From NCBI RefSeq assembly GCF_000931445.1, contig NZ_CP010849.1, forward strand, positions 2,108,001-2,172,000: 64,000 bases of DNA, in the 5' to 3' direction. Source of the stretch: Streptomyces cyaneogriseus subsp. noncyanogenus (GTDB lineage: Bacteria; Actinomycetota; Actinomycetes; Streptomycetales; Streptomycetaceae). This document shows, one piece after another, positions 17,474-26,842 of this stretch. Every line of letters starts with the position of its first letter. The stretch's first letter is position 1. The position numbers and the translations under genes were made by a program. A model generated the notes under the pieces. It searched no databases, was not told where the DNA came from, and saw only the letters and a list, made by a program, of their open reading frames with translations.

Positions 17474-18103
17474 CTATTCCTGCGGGAGCCGGGGCGGGCG
17501 GGCGGACGTGTGCGCCCTGCGGGTCAGCTCGGCCCACACGTCCTTCACCCTGCGCCGCAGCTCCTCCAGCGGTACGTCGTTGTCGATGACGATGTCCGCG
17601 ATCTCCCGGCGCTGCTCGCGGGTGGCCTGGGCGGCCATGCGCGCGCGGGCGTCCTGCTCGCTCATGCCGCGCAGACGCACCAGCCGGTCGAGCTGGGTGG
17701 CGGGGTCGGCGTCGACCACGACCACGACGTCGTACAGCGGGGCCAGGCCGTTCTCCGTGAGGAGGGGGACGTCGTGGACGACGACGGCGTCCTCGGCGGC
17801 GGCCGCTTCCAGTTCGCGGGAGCGGGCGCCGACCAGGGGGTGCACGATCGAGTTGAGGACGGCCAGCTTCTCGGGGTCGGCGAAGACGAGGGAGCCGAGC
17901 CGCGGCCGGTCCAGGCCGCCGTCCTCGGCGAGCACCTCCTCGCCGAAGGCCGCCACGACCGCCTCCAGCCCGGGCGTGCCGGGCTCGACCACCTCGCGCG
18001 CGATGCGGTCGGCGTCGATCAGCACGGCCCCGCACTCGACGAGCAGCCGTGACACCTCGCTCTTGCCGGCGCCGATCCCGCCGGTCAGGCCCACGGACAG
18101 CAT
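17474..18103 (-). CDS. coaE: dephospho-CoA kinase
   Basis: Last step of coenzyme A synthesis: ATP-dependent 3'-phosphorylation of dephospho-CoA. The protein begins [20 protein letters not shown], a P-loop at residues 8-16, followed by the family [18 protein letters not shown] block and the VHDVPLL and [17 protein letters not shown] motifs of the lid and CoA domain. At 209 residues it is the normal length. ATG start at 18103. Confidence 0.95.
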   Translation of the reverse strand: MLSVGLTGGIGAGKSEVSRLLVECGAVLIDADRIAREVVEPGTPGLEAVVAAFGEEVLAEDGGLDRPRLGSLVFADPEKLAVLNSIVHPLVGARSRELEAAAAEDAVVVHDVPLLTENGLAPLYDVVVVVDADPATQLDRLVRLRGMSEQDARARMAAQATREQRREIADIVIDNDVPLEELRRRVKDVWAELTRRAHTSARPPRLPQE

Positions 18104-18232
18104 GACCGCGCCTCCACCCTCACCACCCCCGCCGACGCGGGGGATCGTGCCGTCGTCGATGGCCGCCGGCCGGACTCACCCGGTCACCCCGGGGTCACCG
18201 GTGAGGCCGCGGCCATCCGGCAGCGTATCCGA

Positions 18233-19171
18233 TCAGCCGTCGCCTTCCCGCTCGGCCAGGAACTTCTCGAATTCCCGCCCGATCTCGTCGGCCGACGGGA
18301 TCTCGACCGGCTCGGCCAGCATGTTGCCGCGCGTCTCGGCGCCCGCCGCCGCGTCGTACTGGTGCTCAAGGCCCTGGACGAGCGCGGTGAGCTCCTCGTC
18401 GCCCTCGCGGATCTGCCGGTCGATCTCGGTCTGCGTGCGGTGGGCCTCCGTGCGCAGCGCGTGCGCGATCCCGGGCAGCACCAGGCCGGTCGCGGCCGTG
18501 ATGGCCTCCAGCACGGTCAGCGCAGCGTCCGGGTACGGGGAGCGGGCGATGTAGTGCGGCACGTGCGCGGCGACGCCCAGGACGTCGTGCCCGGCCTGCA
18601 TCAGCCGGTACTCGACGAGCGACTCGGCGCTGCCGGGGACCTGCGCCTCCTCGAAGGGGCTGCGGTGGCCCGGGACGAGGTCGGTCCGGTTGCCGTGCGG
18701 GGTGAGGCCGACGGGGCGGGTGTGGGGGACGCCCATGGGAATGCCGTGGAAGTTCACGGACAGGCGGACGCCGAGCCGCTCCACGATCTGCCGGACGGCC
18801 GCGGCGAAGCGCTCCCACTCGACGTCCGGCTCGGGGCCCGACAGCAGCAGGAAGGGCGCTCCGGTGGCGTCCTGGACGATCCGCACCTCCAGGGCGGGAT
18901 CCTCGTAATCGGTCCAGCGGTCGCGCTTGAAGGTCAGCAGCGGACGGCGGGCCCGGTAGTCCACGAGCCGGTCGTGGTCGAAACGGGCCACGACCTGGTG
19001 GGGCAGCGAGTCGAGCAGCCGGTCGACGATCTGGTCGCCGGTCTCGCCCGCGTCGATGTATCCGTCGAAGTGGTAGAGCATGACAAGGCCGGCCGACTCC
19101 TGGGCGAGTGCCATGTCCACCACGGCCAGGCCCTTCGGCTCCCATGCGTACAAACCCTGCGGATCAAGCAC
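18233..19171 (-). CDS. PAC2 family protein (proteasome-assembly-chaperone-like)
   Basis: A 312-residue PAC2-fold protein, widely conserved in actinobacteria. Typical segments are [20 protein letters not shown] near residue 30, the [11 protein letters not shown] block near 145, and [18 protein letters not shown] near 205; the C-terminus is helical and acidic. In archaea and eukaryotes PAC2 proteins help proteasome assembly; the bacterial role is not settled. The GTG at 19171 is preceded by GGAGGAG; a GTG two codons upstream is an alternative. Confidence 0.85.
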   Translation of the reverse strand: MLDPQGLYAWEPKGLAVVDMALAQESAGLVMLYHFDGYIDAGETGDQIVDRLLDSLPHQVVARFDHDRLVDYRARRPLLTFKRDRWTDYEDPALEVRIVQDATGAPFLLLSGPEPDVEWERFAAAVRQIVERLGVRLSVNFHGIPMGVPHTRPVGLTPHGNRTDLVPGHRSPFEEAQVPGSAESLVEYRLMQAGHDVLGVAAHVPHYIARSPYPDAALTVLEAITAATGLVLPGIAHALRTEAHRTQTEIDRQIREGDEELTALVQGLEHQYDAAAGAETRGNMLAEPVEIPSADEIGREFEKFLAEREGDG

Positions 19172-19340
19172 AGTGACCGCTCCTCCTCGTGTTCGTACGG
19201 CACAACGTGGCGCGGGGCAGGGGCATTCCCCTTCGCCCCCCTTGATCCAGCCGTTCTTCACCCGCTCTTCACGCGGGGCGACGGCCTGCCCGGCAGCGCG
19301 CCGTGGGAGGCGTCGGCGGGGAACGGGGGGGCGCACATGC

Positions 19341-19375
19341 CGAGGGCCCGCATCCGGGAAGGATGCGGGCCCTCG
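19341..19375 (-). terminator. rpsA terminator hairpin
   Basis: A perfect 15-bp stem (19341-19355 and 19361-19375) with loop GGGAA lies 44 bases downstream of the rpsA stop. The GC-rich stem without a U-run is the usual Streptomyces form. Confidence 0.85.
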
Positions 19376-19418
19376 GGCCGAGAGCTACTGCTCGGTCACC
19401 AGCTGCTCAGCGTGAGGC

Positions 19419-20909
19419 TCAGCTCTGGCCGCCGGCCAGCTTCTCGCGCAGCGCGGCCAGCGCCTCGTCCGAGGCCAGCGCGCCGGAGCTGTCGCCGCCC
19501 TCGGAGGAGTACGAACCGCCGGACGCGGCCGGAGCGGCGGCCTCGCCACCCTCGGCAGCGGCCTGGGCGTCCGCCTCGCGGGACTTGATGACCTGCGCCT
19601 GGTGCTGCTCGAAGCGGGCCTGCGCCTCGGCGTACTGGCGCTCCCACTCCTCGCGCTGCTTCTCGTAGCCCGGCAGCCAGTCGTTGGTCTCCGGGTCGAA
19701 GCCCTCGGGGTAGATGTAGTTGCCCTGGTCGTCGTAGGACGCGGCCATGCCGTACAGGGTCGGGTCGAACTCGACGACCGACGGGTCGGCGCCGAACGCC
19801 TCGTTGGCCTGCTTCAGCGAGAGGCTGATGCGACGGCGCTCGAGGTCGATGTCGATGACCTTGACGAAGATCTCGTCGTTGACCTGGACGACCTGCTCCG
19901 GGATCTCCACGTGGCGCTCGGCCAGCTCGGAGATGTGGACCAGACCCTCGATGCCCTCGTCCACGCGGACGAACGCACCGAACGGAACCAGCTTCGTGAC
20001 CTTGCCGGGCACGACCTGGCCGATCTGGTGGGTGCGGGCGAACTGCTGCCACGGGTCTTCCTGGGTCGCCTTCAGCGACAGGGAGACACGCTCGCGGTCC
20101 ATGTCGACGTCGAGGACCTCGACGGTGACTTCCTGGCCGACCTCGACAACCTCGGACGGGTGGTCGATGTGCTTCCAGGAGAGCTCGGAGACGTGAACCA
20201 GGCCGTCGACGCCACCCAGGTCCACGAAGGCACCGAAGTTGACGATCGAGGACACGACGCCCGAACGGACCTGGCCCTTCTGGAGGGTCGTGAGGAAGGT
20301 CTGGCGGACCTCGGACTGGGTCTGCTCGAGCCAGGCACGGCGGGACAGGACCACGTTGTTGCGGTTCTTGTCCAGCTCGATGATCTTCGCCTCGAGCTCC
20401 TTGCCGACGTACGGCTGGAGGTCGCGGACCCGACGCATCTCGACCAGGGAGGCCGGAAGGAAGCCGCGGAGGCCGATGTCGAGGATGAGACCACCCTTGA
20501 CGACCTCGATGACGGTACCGGTGACGATGCCGTCCTCTTCCTTGATCTTCTCGATGGTGCCCCAGGCACGCTCGTACTGGGCGCGCTTCTTCGAGAGGAT
20601 CAGGCGGCCTTCCTTGTCCTCCTTCTGGAGGACCAGGGCCTCGATCTCGTCGCCGACGGCGACAACCTCGTTCGGGTCGACGTCATGCTTGATCGAGAGC
20701 TCGCGGCTGGGGATGACACCCTCAGTCTTGTAGCCGATGTCGAGCAGGACCTCGTCCCGGTCGACCTTCACGATGACGCCGTCGACGATGTCGCCGTCGT
20801 TGAAGTACTTGATCGTCTCGTCGATCGCGGCGAGGAACGCTTCCTCGTTACCGATGTCGTTGACCGCAACCTGGGGGGTGGTGGCGGTGGTCTCGGTGCT
20901 GCTCGTCAT
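19419..20909 (-). CDS. rpsA: 30S ribosomal protein S1
   Basis: A 496-residue S1 protein that binds mRNA and helps recruit it to the 30S subunit. Four S1 RNA-binding repeats are readable, at about residues 34-105, 120-185, 205-275 and 290-360 (for example IVNFGAFVDLGGVDGLVHVSELS and LVPFGAFVRVDEGIEGLVHISEL), the actinobacterial four-repeat architecture rather than the six of E. coli. The C-terminus is a Gln/Glu-rich helix and an Ala/Gly/Ser tail. The start is the ATG at 20909 (MTSSTETTATTPQ); the upstream open frame is non-coding. A strong promoter lies about 200 bases upstream. Confidence 0.97.
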   Translation of the reverse strand: MTSSTETTATTPQVAVNDIGNEEAFLAAIDETIKYFNDGDIVDGVIVKVDRDEVLLDIGYKTEGVIPSRELSIKHDVDPNEVVAVGDEIEALVLQKEDKEGRLILSKKRAQYERAWGTIEKIKEEDGIVTGTVIEVVKGGLILDIGLRGFLPASLVEMRRVRDLQPYVGKELEAKIIELDKNRNNVVLSRRAWLEQTQSEVRQTFLTTLQKGQVRSGVVSSIVNFGAFVDLGGVDGLVHVSELSWKHIDHPSEVVEVGQEVTVEVLDVDMDRERVSLSLKATQEDPWQQFARTHQIGQVVPGKVTKLVPFGAFVRVDEGIEGLVHISELAERHVEIPEQVVQVNDEIFVKVIDIDLERRRISLSLKQANEAFGADPSVVEFDPTLYGMAASYDDQGNYIYPEGFDPETNDWLPGYEKQREEWERQYAEAQARFEQHQAQVIKSREADAQAAAEGGEAAAPAASGGSYSSEGGDSSGALASDEALAALREKLAGGQS

Positions 20910-21330
20910 GTGGTAAAGGGCTCCGGTACGGACATTGAAGTCGTAGGTACTGCTCACGCTGGAGCCCGTTTCGCTCTGCAGAAGCCGGACAGCCAAGGAA
21001 GCGCCAATCCAGACACCGGGTGCCCGGTGGCGCCTCGACAACCGAGGGGACATACAACAGATGCGAGCGCAGCCTGCTCCGTCTGAGGTGCGCAGGCCCG
21101 CAGCGCAACTTGTAGCATACGGGGGCAGCCGGGCAGGGTCAATGCGCGAAGCCGCGCACTCGGTGCGGATCTCCGCATTCCCGGCAGAAAACGTTCCTCC
21201 CGAGGCCGTCCGAGGTGCGTGATGTCCGCTTCGTGACAGCCCCTGTACCTCCTGGACCCTCAGGGCCGACCGGACCGGCCGGGCCGGCCGGACGGGAGCG
21301 AGGCCGCAGATTAGTACGAAGGAGCCGATC
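20910..21330. other. rpsA 5' leader and divergent promoter region
   Basis: This 421-bp gap holds the rpsA promoter on the minus strand, a leader of about 200 bases, and presumably the promoter of the rightward methyltransferase gene. No small gene is supported. Confidence 0.6.
21114..21142 (-). promoter_or_regulatory. rpsA promoter
   Basis: On the minus strand a -35 TTGACC (21137-21142) and -10 TATGCT (21114-21119) are spaced 17 bases, a near-ideal vegetative promoter. Transcription would start near 21107, giving a leader of about 198 bases. Confidence 0.7.
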
Positions 21331-22140
21331 ATCCAAGAGCCCGACGCAGCCGAGCCGGAGGCCACCCGCCGGGAGGCCGGTGCCGCGGAGAGCGCCCGCG
21401 CCAACCGGGGCTGGTGGGACCGCAACGCGGACGAGTACCAGGTCGAGCACGGCACCTTCCTCGGCGACGACCGCTTCGTGTGGGGCCCCGAGGGCCTGGA
21501 CGAGGCGGAAGCCGGGCTGCTCGGCCCGCCCGGGGAGCTGAAGGGCCGGGACGTCCTGGAGATCGGCGCCGGCGCCGCCCAGTGCGCGCGCTGGCTGGCC
21601 GGCCAGGGCGCCCGCCCGGTCGCCCTGGACATCTCGCACCGGCAGCTCCAGCACGCGCTGCGCATCGGGGGAACGTTCCCTCTGGTGTGCGCCGACGCGG
21701 CGGCGCTGCCCTTCGCGGACGGCTCCTTCGACCTGGCCTGCTCGGCGTACGGGGCGCTGCCGTTCGTCGCCGATCCCCGGCTGGTGCTGCGGGAGGTGCG
21801 CCGGGTGCTGCGCCCGGGCGGGCGCCTGGTCTTCTCCGTGACCCACCCGATCCGCTGGGCCTTCCCCGACGAGCCCGGGCCCGAGGGCCTGTCCGTCTCC
21901 TCCTCCTACTTCGACCGCACGCCCTACGTAGAGCAGGACGAGGAGGGGCGCGCGGTGTACGTCGAGCACCACCGGACCCTCGGGGACCGGGTCCGGGACG
22001 TGGTGGCGTCCGGTTTCCGCCTGGTGGACCTGGTGGAGCCGGAGTGGCCGGCCTGGAACACCTCCGAATGGGGCGGCTGGTCGCCGCTGCGCGGCCGTCT
22101 CGTCCCGGGGACGGCGATCTTCGTGTGCGAGCGGGACTGA
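21331..22140 (+). CDS. class I SAM-dependent methyltransferase, apparent ATC start
   Basis: A Rossmann-fold methyltransferase: motif I is VLEIGAGAAQCARWL, motif II VALDISHRQL, and motif IV FDLACSAYGALPFV. The conventional frame opens at GTG 21478, but family-like sequence (RANRGWWDRNADEYQVEHGTFLGDDRFVW, in part) continues upstream in the same frame from about 21385. Between the in-frame stop at 21220 and 21478 there is no ATG, GTG, TTG or CTG. A GAAGGAG ribosome site at 21318-21324 is six bases before ATC 21331, so an ATC start (269 residues) is the best reading; a sequence error is the alternative. The substrate is unknown. Confidence 0.7.
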   Translation: MQEPDAAEPEATRREAGAAESARANRGWWDRNADEYQVEHGTFLGDDRFVWGPEGLDEAEAGLLGPPGELKGRDVLEIGAGAAQCARWLAGQGARPVALDISHRQLQHALRIGGTFPLVCADAAALPFADGSFDLACSAYGALPFVADPRLVLREVRRVLRPGGRLVFSVTHPIRWAFPDEPGPEGLSVSSSYFDRTPYVEQDEEGRAVYVEHHRTLGDRVRDVVASGFRLVDLVEPEWPAWNTSEWGGWSPLRGRLVPGTAIFVCERD

Positions 22141-22230
22141 GCGCGGGCGCCCCCGGGGCCGGTGCCGCCGGCCCGGCCGGACGCCCGCGCGCGTGAGGGC
22201 GGTGCGGCGGGGCGTACGACACTGGGGGGC

Positions 22231-24774
22231 GTGATCCGTTACGACGCCCTGGACGCCCTGCCCGTACGCGATGCCCTGCCCGCCCTGAGCGACGCCCTGG
22301 ACGGGCACGGAACCGCCGTGCTCGTCGCGCCGCCCGGGACCGGCAAGACGACGCTGGTCCCGCTGGCGCTGGCGGGGCTGCCGGGCACGGGGCCGGCGCG
22401 CAAGGTGGTCGTGGCCGAGCCGCGGCGGATCGCGGCCCGCGCGGCGGCCCGCCGGATGGCGTGGCTGCTGGGCGAGCAAACCGGCGACACGGTGGGGTAC
22501 AGCGTGCGCGGCGAGCGGGTCGTCGGGCGGCACACGCGCGTGGAGGTGGTCACGACCGGGGTGCTGCTCCAGCGGCTCCAGCGGGACCCGGAGCTGGCCG
22601 GGGTGGACGTGGTGGTGCTCGACGAGTGCCACGAGCGGCATCTGGACGCGGACACGGCGGCGGCGTTCCTGTGGGACGTACGGCAGGCGCTGCGGCCGGA
22701 GCTGCGGCTGGTGGCGGCGTCGGCGACCACCGACGCCGAGGGCTGGGCGCGGCTGCTGGGCGGGGCGCCGGTCGTCGAGGCGCGGGGCGCCTCGTATCCG
22801 GTGGAGGTGGTGTGGGCGCCGCCGCCGCGGCCGGTGAGTCCCCCGCACGGGATGCGGGTGGACCCGGCGCTGCTGGCGCACGTGGCGTCGGTGGTGCGGC
22901 GGGCGCTGGCCGAGCGCGAGGGGGACGTGCTGTGTTTCCTGCCGGGGGCCGGGGAGATCGCCCGGGTCGCCGGGCGGCTCGGCGATCTCGCCGGGTTCGG
23001 GGAGGTCGAGGTGGTTCAGGTGCACGGGCGGGCACCGGCGGCCGTGCAGGACGCGGTGCTGGCGCCCGGGCGGCGGCGCCGGGTGGTGCTGGCGACCTCG
23101 GTGGCCGAGTCGTCGCTGACGGTCCCCGGGGTGCGGGTGGTCGTCGACTCGGGGCTGGCGCGCGAGCCGCGGGTGGACCACGCGCGGGGGCTGAGCGCGC
23201 TGACGACCGTGCGGGCGTCGCGGGCCTCGGGCCGGCAGCGGGCCGGGCGGGCCGGGCGTGAGGCGCCGGGGGTGGTGTACCGGTGCTGGACGGAGGCCGA
23301 GGACGCCCGTCTGCCGCGTTTCCCCTCCCCCGAGATCCAGGTGGCCGACCTGACGGCGTTCGCCCTTCAGGCGGCGTGCTGGGGCGATCCCGACGCCTCC
23401 GGGCTGGCGCTGCTGGACGCCCCGCCGGCCGGGGCGATGGCGGCGGCGCGGTCGGTCCTGGCGGCCGTCGGGGCGGTGGACGGCGCCGGGCGCGCGACCG
23501 GGCGCGGCGCGCGGCTGGCGCGGCTGGGGGTGCATCCGCGGCTGGGGCGGGCCCTGCTGGACGCGGGTGCCTCGCGCGGGGCGGCCGAGGTGGTGGCGCT
23601 GCTCTCCGAGGAGGCGCCCCGGGAGTACGGCGACGATCTCGTCGCCGCGCTCCGGACGGCGCGGCGCGCGGGCGACGCCTACGGGGCGCGGTGGCGGGCC
23701 GAGGTACGGCGGCTGCGGGCGGTGTCGGCACAGGGCCCGGGCCCGGGAGAAGCGGAGGAGGGGGCCCCGGGGCCCGGGAACGGCTCTTGGGACGTCCGGG
23801 ACGAGGGGCGGTCGGCCGGGCTGGTGGCCGCGCTGGCCTTTCCCGAGCGGGTCGCCCGGAAGGACGGCGGCTCGTATCTGATGGCCTCGGGGACCCGGGT
23901 GGAGCTCGGGGAGGGGTCGGCGCTGCCGGGTGCGCCCTGGCTGGCGGTCGCCGTCGCGGACCGGCCGCTGGGCAAGGGGCACGGGCGCGTGCGGCTCGCC
24001 GCCGAGGTGGACGAGGAGACGGCCCGCCTGGCCGCCGCGTCCCTGTACACGGAGGGCGAGGAGGTCCGCTGGGCCGACGGCGATGTCGTGGCCCGGCGGG
24101 TGGAGCGGCTCGGGGCGATCGAGCTGGCGGTGCGGCCCCTGGCCGACGCCGCCCCCGGTCTCGTACGGGAGGCCCTGCTGGAGGGGCTGCGGCGGGAGGG
24201 GTTCGGGCTGCTGCGCTGGTCGGCGGAGGCGCGGGTGCTGCGGCAGCGGCTCGCCTTCCTCCGTCTGCACCTGGGCGAGCCCTGGCCGGACGTCTCCGAC
24301 GACGCGCTCCACGCGCGCGTGGACGAGTGGCTGGAGCCGGAGCTCGGGCGGGCCGGGCGGCGCGCGGATCTGGCCCGGATCGACGCCGGGCAGGCGCTGG
24401 CCCGGCTGCTGCCCTGGGCCACCGGGGAGGCCGCGCGGCTGGACGAGCTCGCACCGGAGCGGATCACCGTGCCGAGCGGGTCCAGAATCCGGATCGACTA
24501 CGGCGAGCCCGGGCAGCCGGTGCTCGCGGTGAAGCTGCAGGAGATGTTCGGGCTCCAGCGGTCCCCCGAGATCGCCGGGGTGCCGCTGCTCGTGCATCTC
24601 CTCTCCCCCGCCGGCCGCCCGGCCGCGGTCACCGCCGACCTGGCCTCCTTCTGGCGGAACGGCTACCCGGGGGTCCGGGCGGAGCTGCGCGGCCGGTACC
24701 CCCGGCATCCGTGGCCCGAGGATCCGGCCACCGCCGAGCCGACCCGGCACACCAGCGCCCGGCTCGGGCGGTGA
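22231..24774 (+). CDS. hrpB: ATP-dependent helicase HrpB
   Basis: An 847-residue superfamily 2 DEAH/RHA-type helicase. Motifs run in order: Walker A APPGTGKTT (near residue 34), motif II VLDECHERHLD, motif III SATT, motif V SVAESSLTVPGV and motif VI QRAGRAGR. The C-terminal HrpB domain follows. GTG start at 22231 with a GGGGGG ribosome site. It is likely an RNA helicase; the cellular role of HrpB in Streptomyces is not established. It ends 21 bases from the convergent lytic transglycosylase gene. Confidence 0.92.
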   Translation: MIRYDALDALPVRDALPALSDALDGHGTAVLVAPPGTGKTTLVPLALAGLPGTGPARKVVVAEPRRIAARAAARRMAWLLGEQTGDTVGYSVRGERVVGRHTRVEVVTTGVLLQRLQRDPELAGVDVVVLDECHERHLDADTAAAFLWDVRQALRPELRLVAASATTDAEGWARLLGGAPVVEARGASYPVEVVWAPPPRPVSPPHGMRVDPALLAHVASVVRRALAEREGDVLCFLPGAGEIARVAGRLGDLAGFGEVEVVQVHGRAPAAVQDAVLAPGRRRRVVLATSVAESSLTVPGVRVVVDSGLAREPRVDHARGLSALTTVRASRASGRQRAGRAGREAPGVVYRCWTEAEDARLPRFPSPEIQVADLTAFALQAACWGDPDASGLALLDAPPAGAMAAARSVLAAVGAVDGAGRATGRGARLARLGVHPRLGRALLDAGASRGAAEVVALLSEEAPREYGDDLVAALRTARRAGDAYGARWRAEVRRLRAVSAQGPGPGEAEEGAPGPGNGSWDVRDEGRSAGLVAALAFPERVARKDGGSYLMASGTRVELGEGSALPGAPWLAVAVADRPLGKGHGRVRLAAEVDEETARLAAASLYTEGEEVRWADGDVVARRVERLGAIELAVRPLADAAPGLVREALLEGLRREGFGLLRWSAEARVLRQRLAFLRLHLGEPWPDVSDDALHARVDEWLEPELGRAGRRADLARIDAGQALARLLPWATGEAARLDELAPERITVPSGSRIRIDYGEPGQPVLAVKLQEMFGLQRSPEIAGVPLLVHLLSPAGRPAAVTADLASFWRNGYPGVRAELRGRYPRHPWPEDPATAEPTRHTSARLGR

Positions 24775-24795
24775 CCTCCTCCGCCGTACGGCGTC

Positions 24796-26580
24796 CTACG
24801 CGCCGGGGCTCGCCGACGCGGCGGGGCTCGCCGACGGGGACGAGCTCGCCGACGGGGACGGGCTCGCCGAGGGGGCGGGCGAGGACGTCTGCGCCGCCCG
24901 GACCGTCAGCTCGACGTCGAGCGTCGCGCCGCCCGCGGTGGTGACGCGCAGCACGAACGTGCCGGCGGTGTCGTCCGCGTACAGCTCGGGCAGGGCCAGC
25001 AGGCCCCGGGCGTCCGTCCGCAGGCCCGTCAGGGTGCGTACGGGCTTGCCGGCGGCGTCCTTGAAGTAGGGGCCGCGGTCGTTCACGGCCGGGTCCTGCG
25101 CCGACCGGATCAGCGTCGCGGTGACGGCGACCCCGTGCGCGGCGGCGCCCTTGTAGGTGGCCCGCACCTCCACCCTGTCGGCGAACGTGCCGCCGGGGGT
25201 GCAGGTCAGGGCGGTGGCGACGGTGCGGGCGAGGGTGTCGGCGACCCGCTCGGTGACGGTGGCCTTGTAGTCGAGTCCGGGGACCGCGCGGCCGGCGACG
25301 GTGGCGCGCACGGTGAAGGAACCGGTCTTCTCGCCCGCCCGCAGGACGGGGGCGACGGCCACGCCGGAGCCGTCGGTGACGGCCACGGCGACACGCTCGC
25401 CGCCGGCGAAGGCGGCATCGGTGTCACCGATGATCGTGTACCGGATCCGCACCTTGCCGACGGCCTTGCCGGCCGCGGTCTCGGCCCGCGTGCCGATCCG
25501 CTCGGCGAACGCCTGGCCGGCCGTGGCGGTGAGCCCCGTGGTCCCGGCGTTCTCCAGGTGGTCCACGGTGTCGGTGGGCGTGCCGGGCAGCGGGGGCGGG
25601 GACCCGGTGCCGGGCGGGGCGGGTTCGGCGGGCTTGCCGGGTTCGGCGGGCTTGCCGGGTGCCGTGGGCTTCTGGGACTCCCCGGCCCTGTCGGGCGTCC
25701 GGGTGTCCTGGGGCGAGGGCGCGGGCCGGGTCCCTGCGGAGCCGGTGTCGCTGCGGCCCGTGGGCAGGCCGCCGGTGCCGTCCGGGATCTCGTGGGAGCC
25801 CTTGCGGTAGTACTCCAGCCACCGCATGACGGTGTTCAGGTAGTCCCGCGAGTTGTTGTAGCTGAGGACGGCGCTGTCGAGGTCGGCCTGCGTGGACAGG
25901 TCCCAGCCGTTGCGGCACAGGTAGTGGGCGGCGGCCAGCGCCGCGTCGTAGACGTTGCCGGGGTCCTTGGTGCCGTCCCCGTTGCCGTCGCGTCCGGCCC
26001 ACGCCCAGGTGGACGGGATGAACTGCATGGGGCCGACCGCGTGGTCGTAGCTGCTGTTGCCGTCGTACGCGCCGCCGTCGGTGTCCTTGATCAGCGCGAA
26101 GCCGTTGCCGTCGAGCTGCGGTCCGAAGATCGGGCTGAGGGTGGTGCCGTCGGCGTTGACGCGTCCGCCGCGGGCGTGGCCCGACTCCACCTTGCCGATG
26201 GCGGCGAGGAGTTGCCAGGGCAGGTTGCAACCGGGTTTGGCGGCGCGCAGGGAATCCGCGGCCTTCTTGTAGGCGTCCAGGACGGTGGCGGGGATGCCCG
26301 CCTCGGCGGGGCCCTGGACGACGGGGGTGCCGGCGGTCGACGACGGGTCGGGACGCGGGCTGTTGAGCGGCGGCAGGTCCGTGTAGTACGGCGAGTTGCC
26401 GGTGGCGCTGCCGTCCGCGCCGGTCTCCGGTGAGGGCGTCGTGTCGGCCGCTGTCTGTCTGCCGTGGTCGTCGACCGTCACACCCGGAGCCTGGGACGCG
26501 GACAGGGCCGCGACCGCGGCCGCGGCCACGGCGGTCGTCGCCGCGCCCTTGCGCAGCCTGCTGCCGAAATGCGCCGCCAT
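24796..26580 (-). CDS. secreted lytic transglycosylase (SLT domain) with Pro-rich linker and Ser/Pro tail
   Basis: A 594-residue exported peptidoglycan hydrolase. Residues 1-32 are a signal peptide (basic start, Ala-rich core). The lytic transglycosylase domain spans about 85-230, with catalytic-glutamate block IGKVESGHARGG, the PMQFIPSTWAWAG substrate-groove motif and VLSYNNSRDYL. A Pro/Thr/Glu linker with PGKPAEPGKPAEP repeats follows, then about 240 residues of beta-sandwich-like sequence and a tail of SPSAS repeats, possibly for wall association. It probably acts in wall remodelling during growth or germination. The ATG is at 26580. Confidence 0.88.
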   Translation of the reverse strand: MAAHFGSRLRKGAATTAVAAAAVAALSASQAPGVTVDDHGRQTAADTTPSPETGADGSATGNSPYYTDLPPLNSPRPDPSSTAGTPVVQGPAEAGIPATVLDAYKKAADSLRAAKPGCNLPWQLLAAIGKVESGHARGGRVNADGTTLSPIFGPQLDGNGFALIKDTDGGAYDGNSSYDHAVGPMQFIPSTWAWAGRDGNGDGTKDPGNVYDAALAAAHYLCRNGWDLSTQADLDSAVLSYNNSRDYLNTVMRWLEYYRKGSHEIPDGTGGLPTGRSDTGSAGTRPAPSPQDTRTPDRAGESQKPTAPGKPAEPGKPAEPAPPGTGSPPPLPGTPTDTVDHLENAGTTGLTATAGQAFAERIGTRAETAAGKAVGKVRIRYTIIGDTDAAFAGGERVAVAVTDGSGVAVAPVLRAGEKTGSFTVRATVAGRAVPGLDYKATVTERVADTLARTVATALTCTPGGTFADRVEVRATYKGAAAHGVAVTATLIRSAQDPAVNDRGPYFKDAAGKPVRTLTGLRTDARGLLALPELYADDTAGTFVLRVTTAGGATLDVELTVRAAQTSSPAPSASPSPSASSSPSASPAASASPGA

Positions 26581-26842
26581 AGAGTGAACCCTCCCGTGGA
26601 CGCCCGGGCGCCCGTCTGTTCCGTCTGCTGTGCTCGCCCTGTTGACGATCGGCGCGCGCCCCGGGTTGCCCCCGGAGTGGCTCCGAGTGCCGTGTGCGTA
26701 TGGTTCGCCTGTTCGACCGGTACGGTGACGCAGGCGACCCTACGACAACTTGCTTTGCATGGGCACCCGTTCGTGCCCGATTTTCACCTGTTGGCCACGT
26801 GGGGTGATGCCGTCCGGCCAATGTTCCCCGTGAGGAGTCCCG

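Noticed and set aside
21139..24750. 1203-residue minus-strand open frame opposite hrpB
   Set aside because: Antisense shadow rich in Pro/Arg/Gly/His; hrpB motifs are clear on the plus strand.
26581..26842. c-di-AMP (ydaO-type) riboswitch upstream of the lytic transglycosylase gene
   Set aside because: Such riboswitches precede some Streptomyces wall hydrolases, but I could not find the conserved core motifs on the minus strand.
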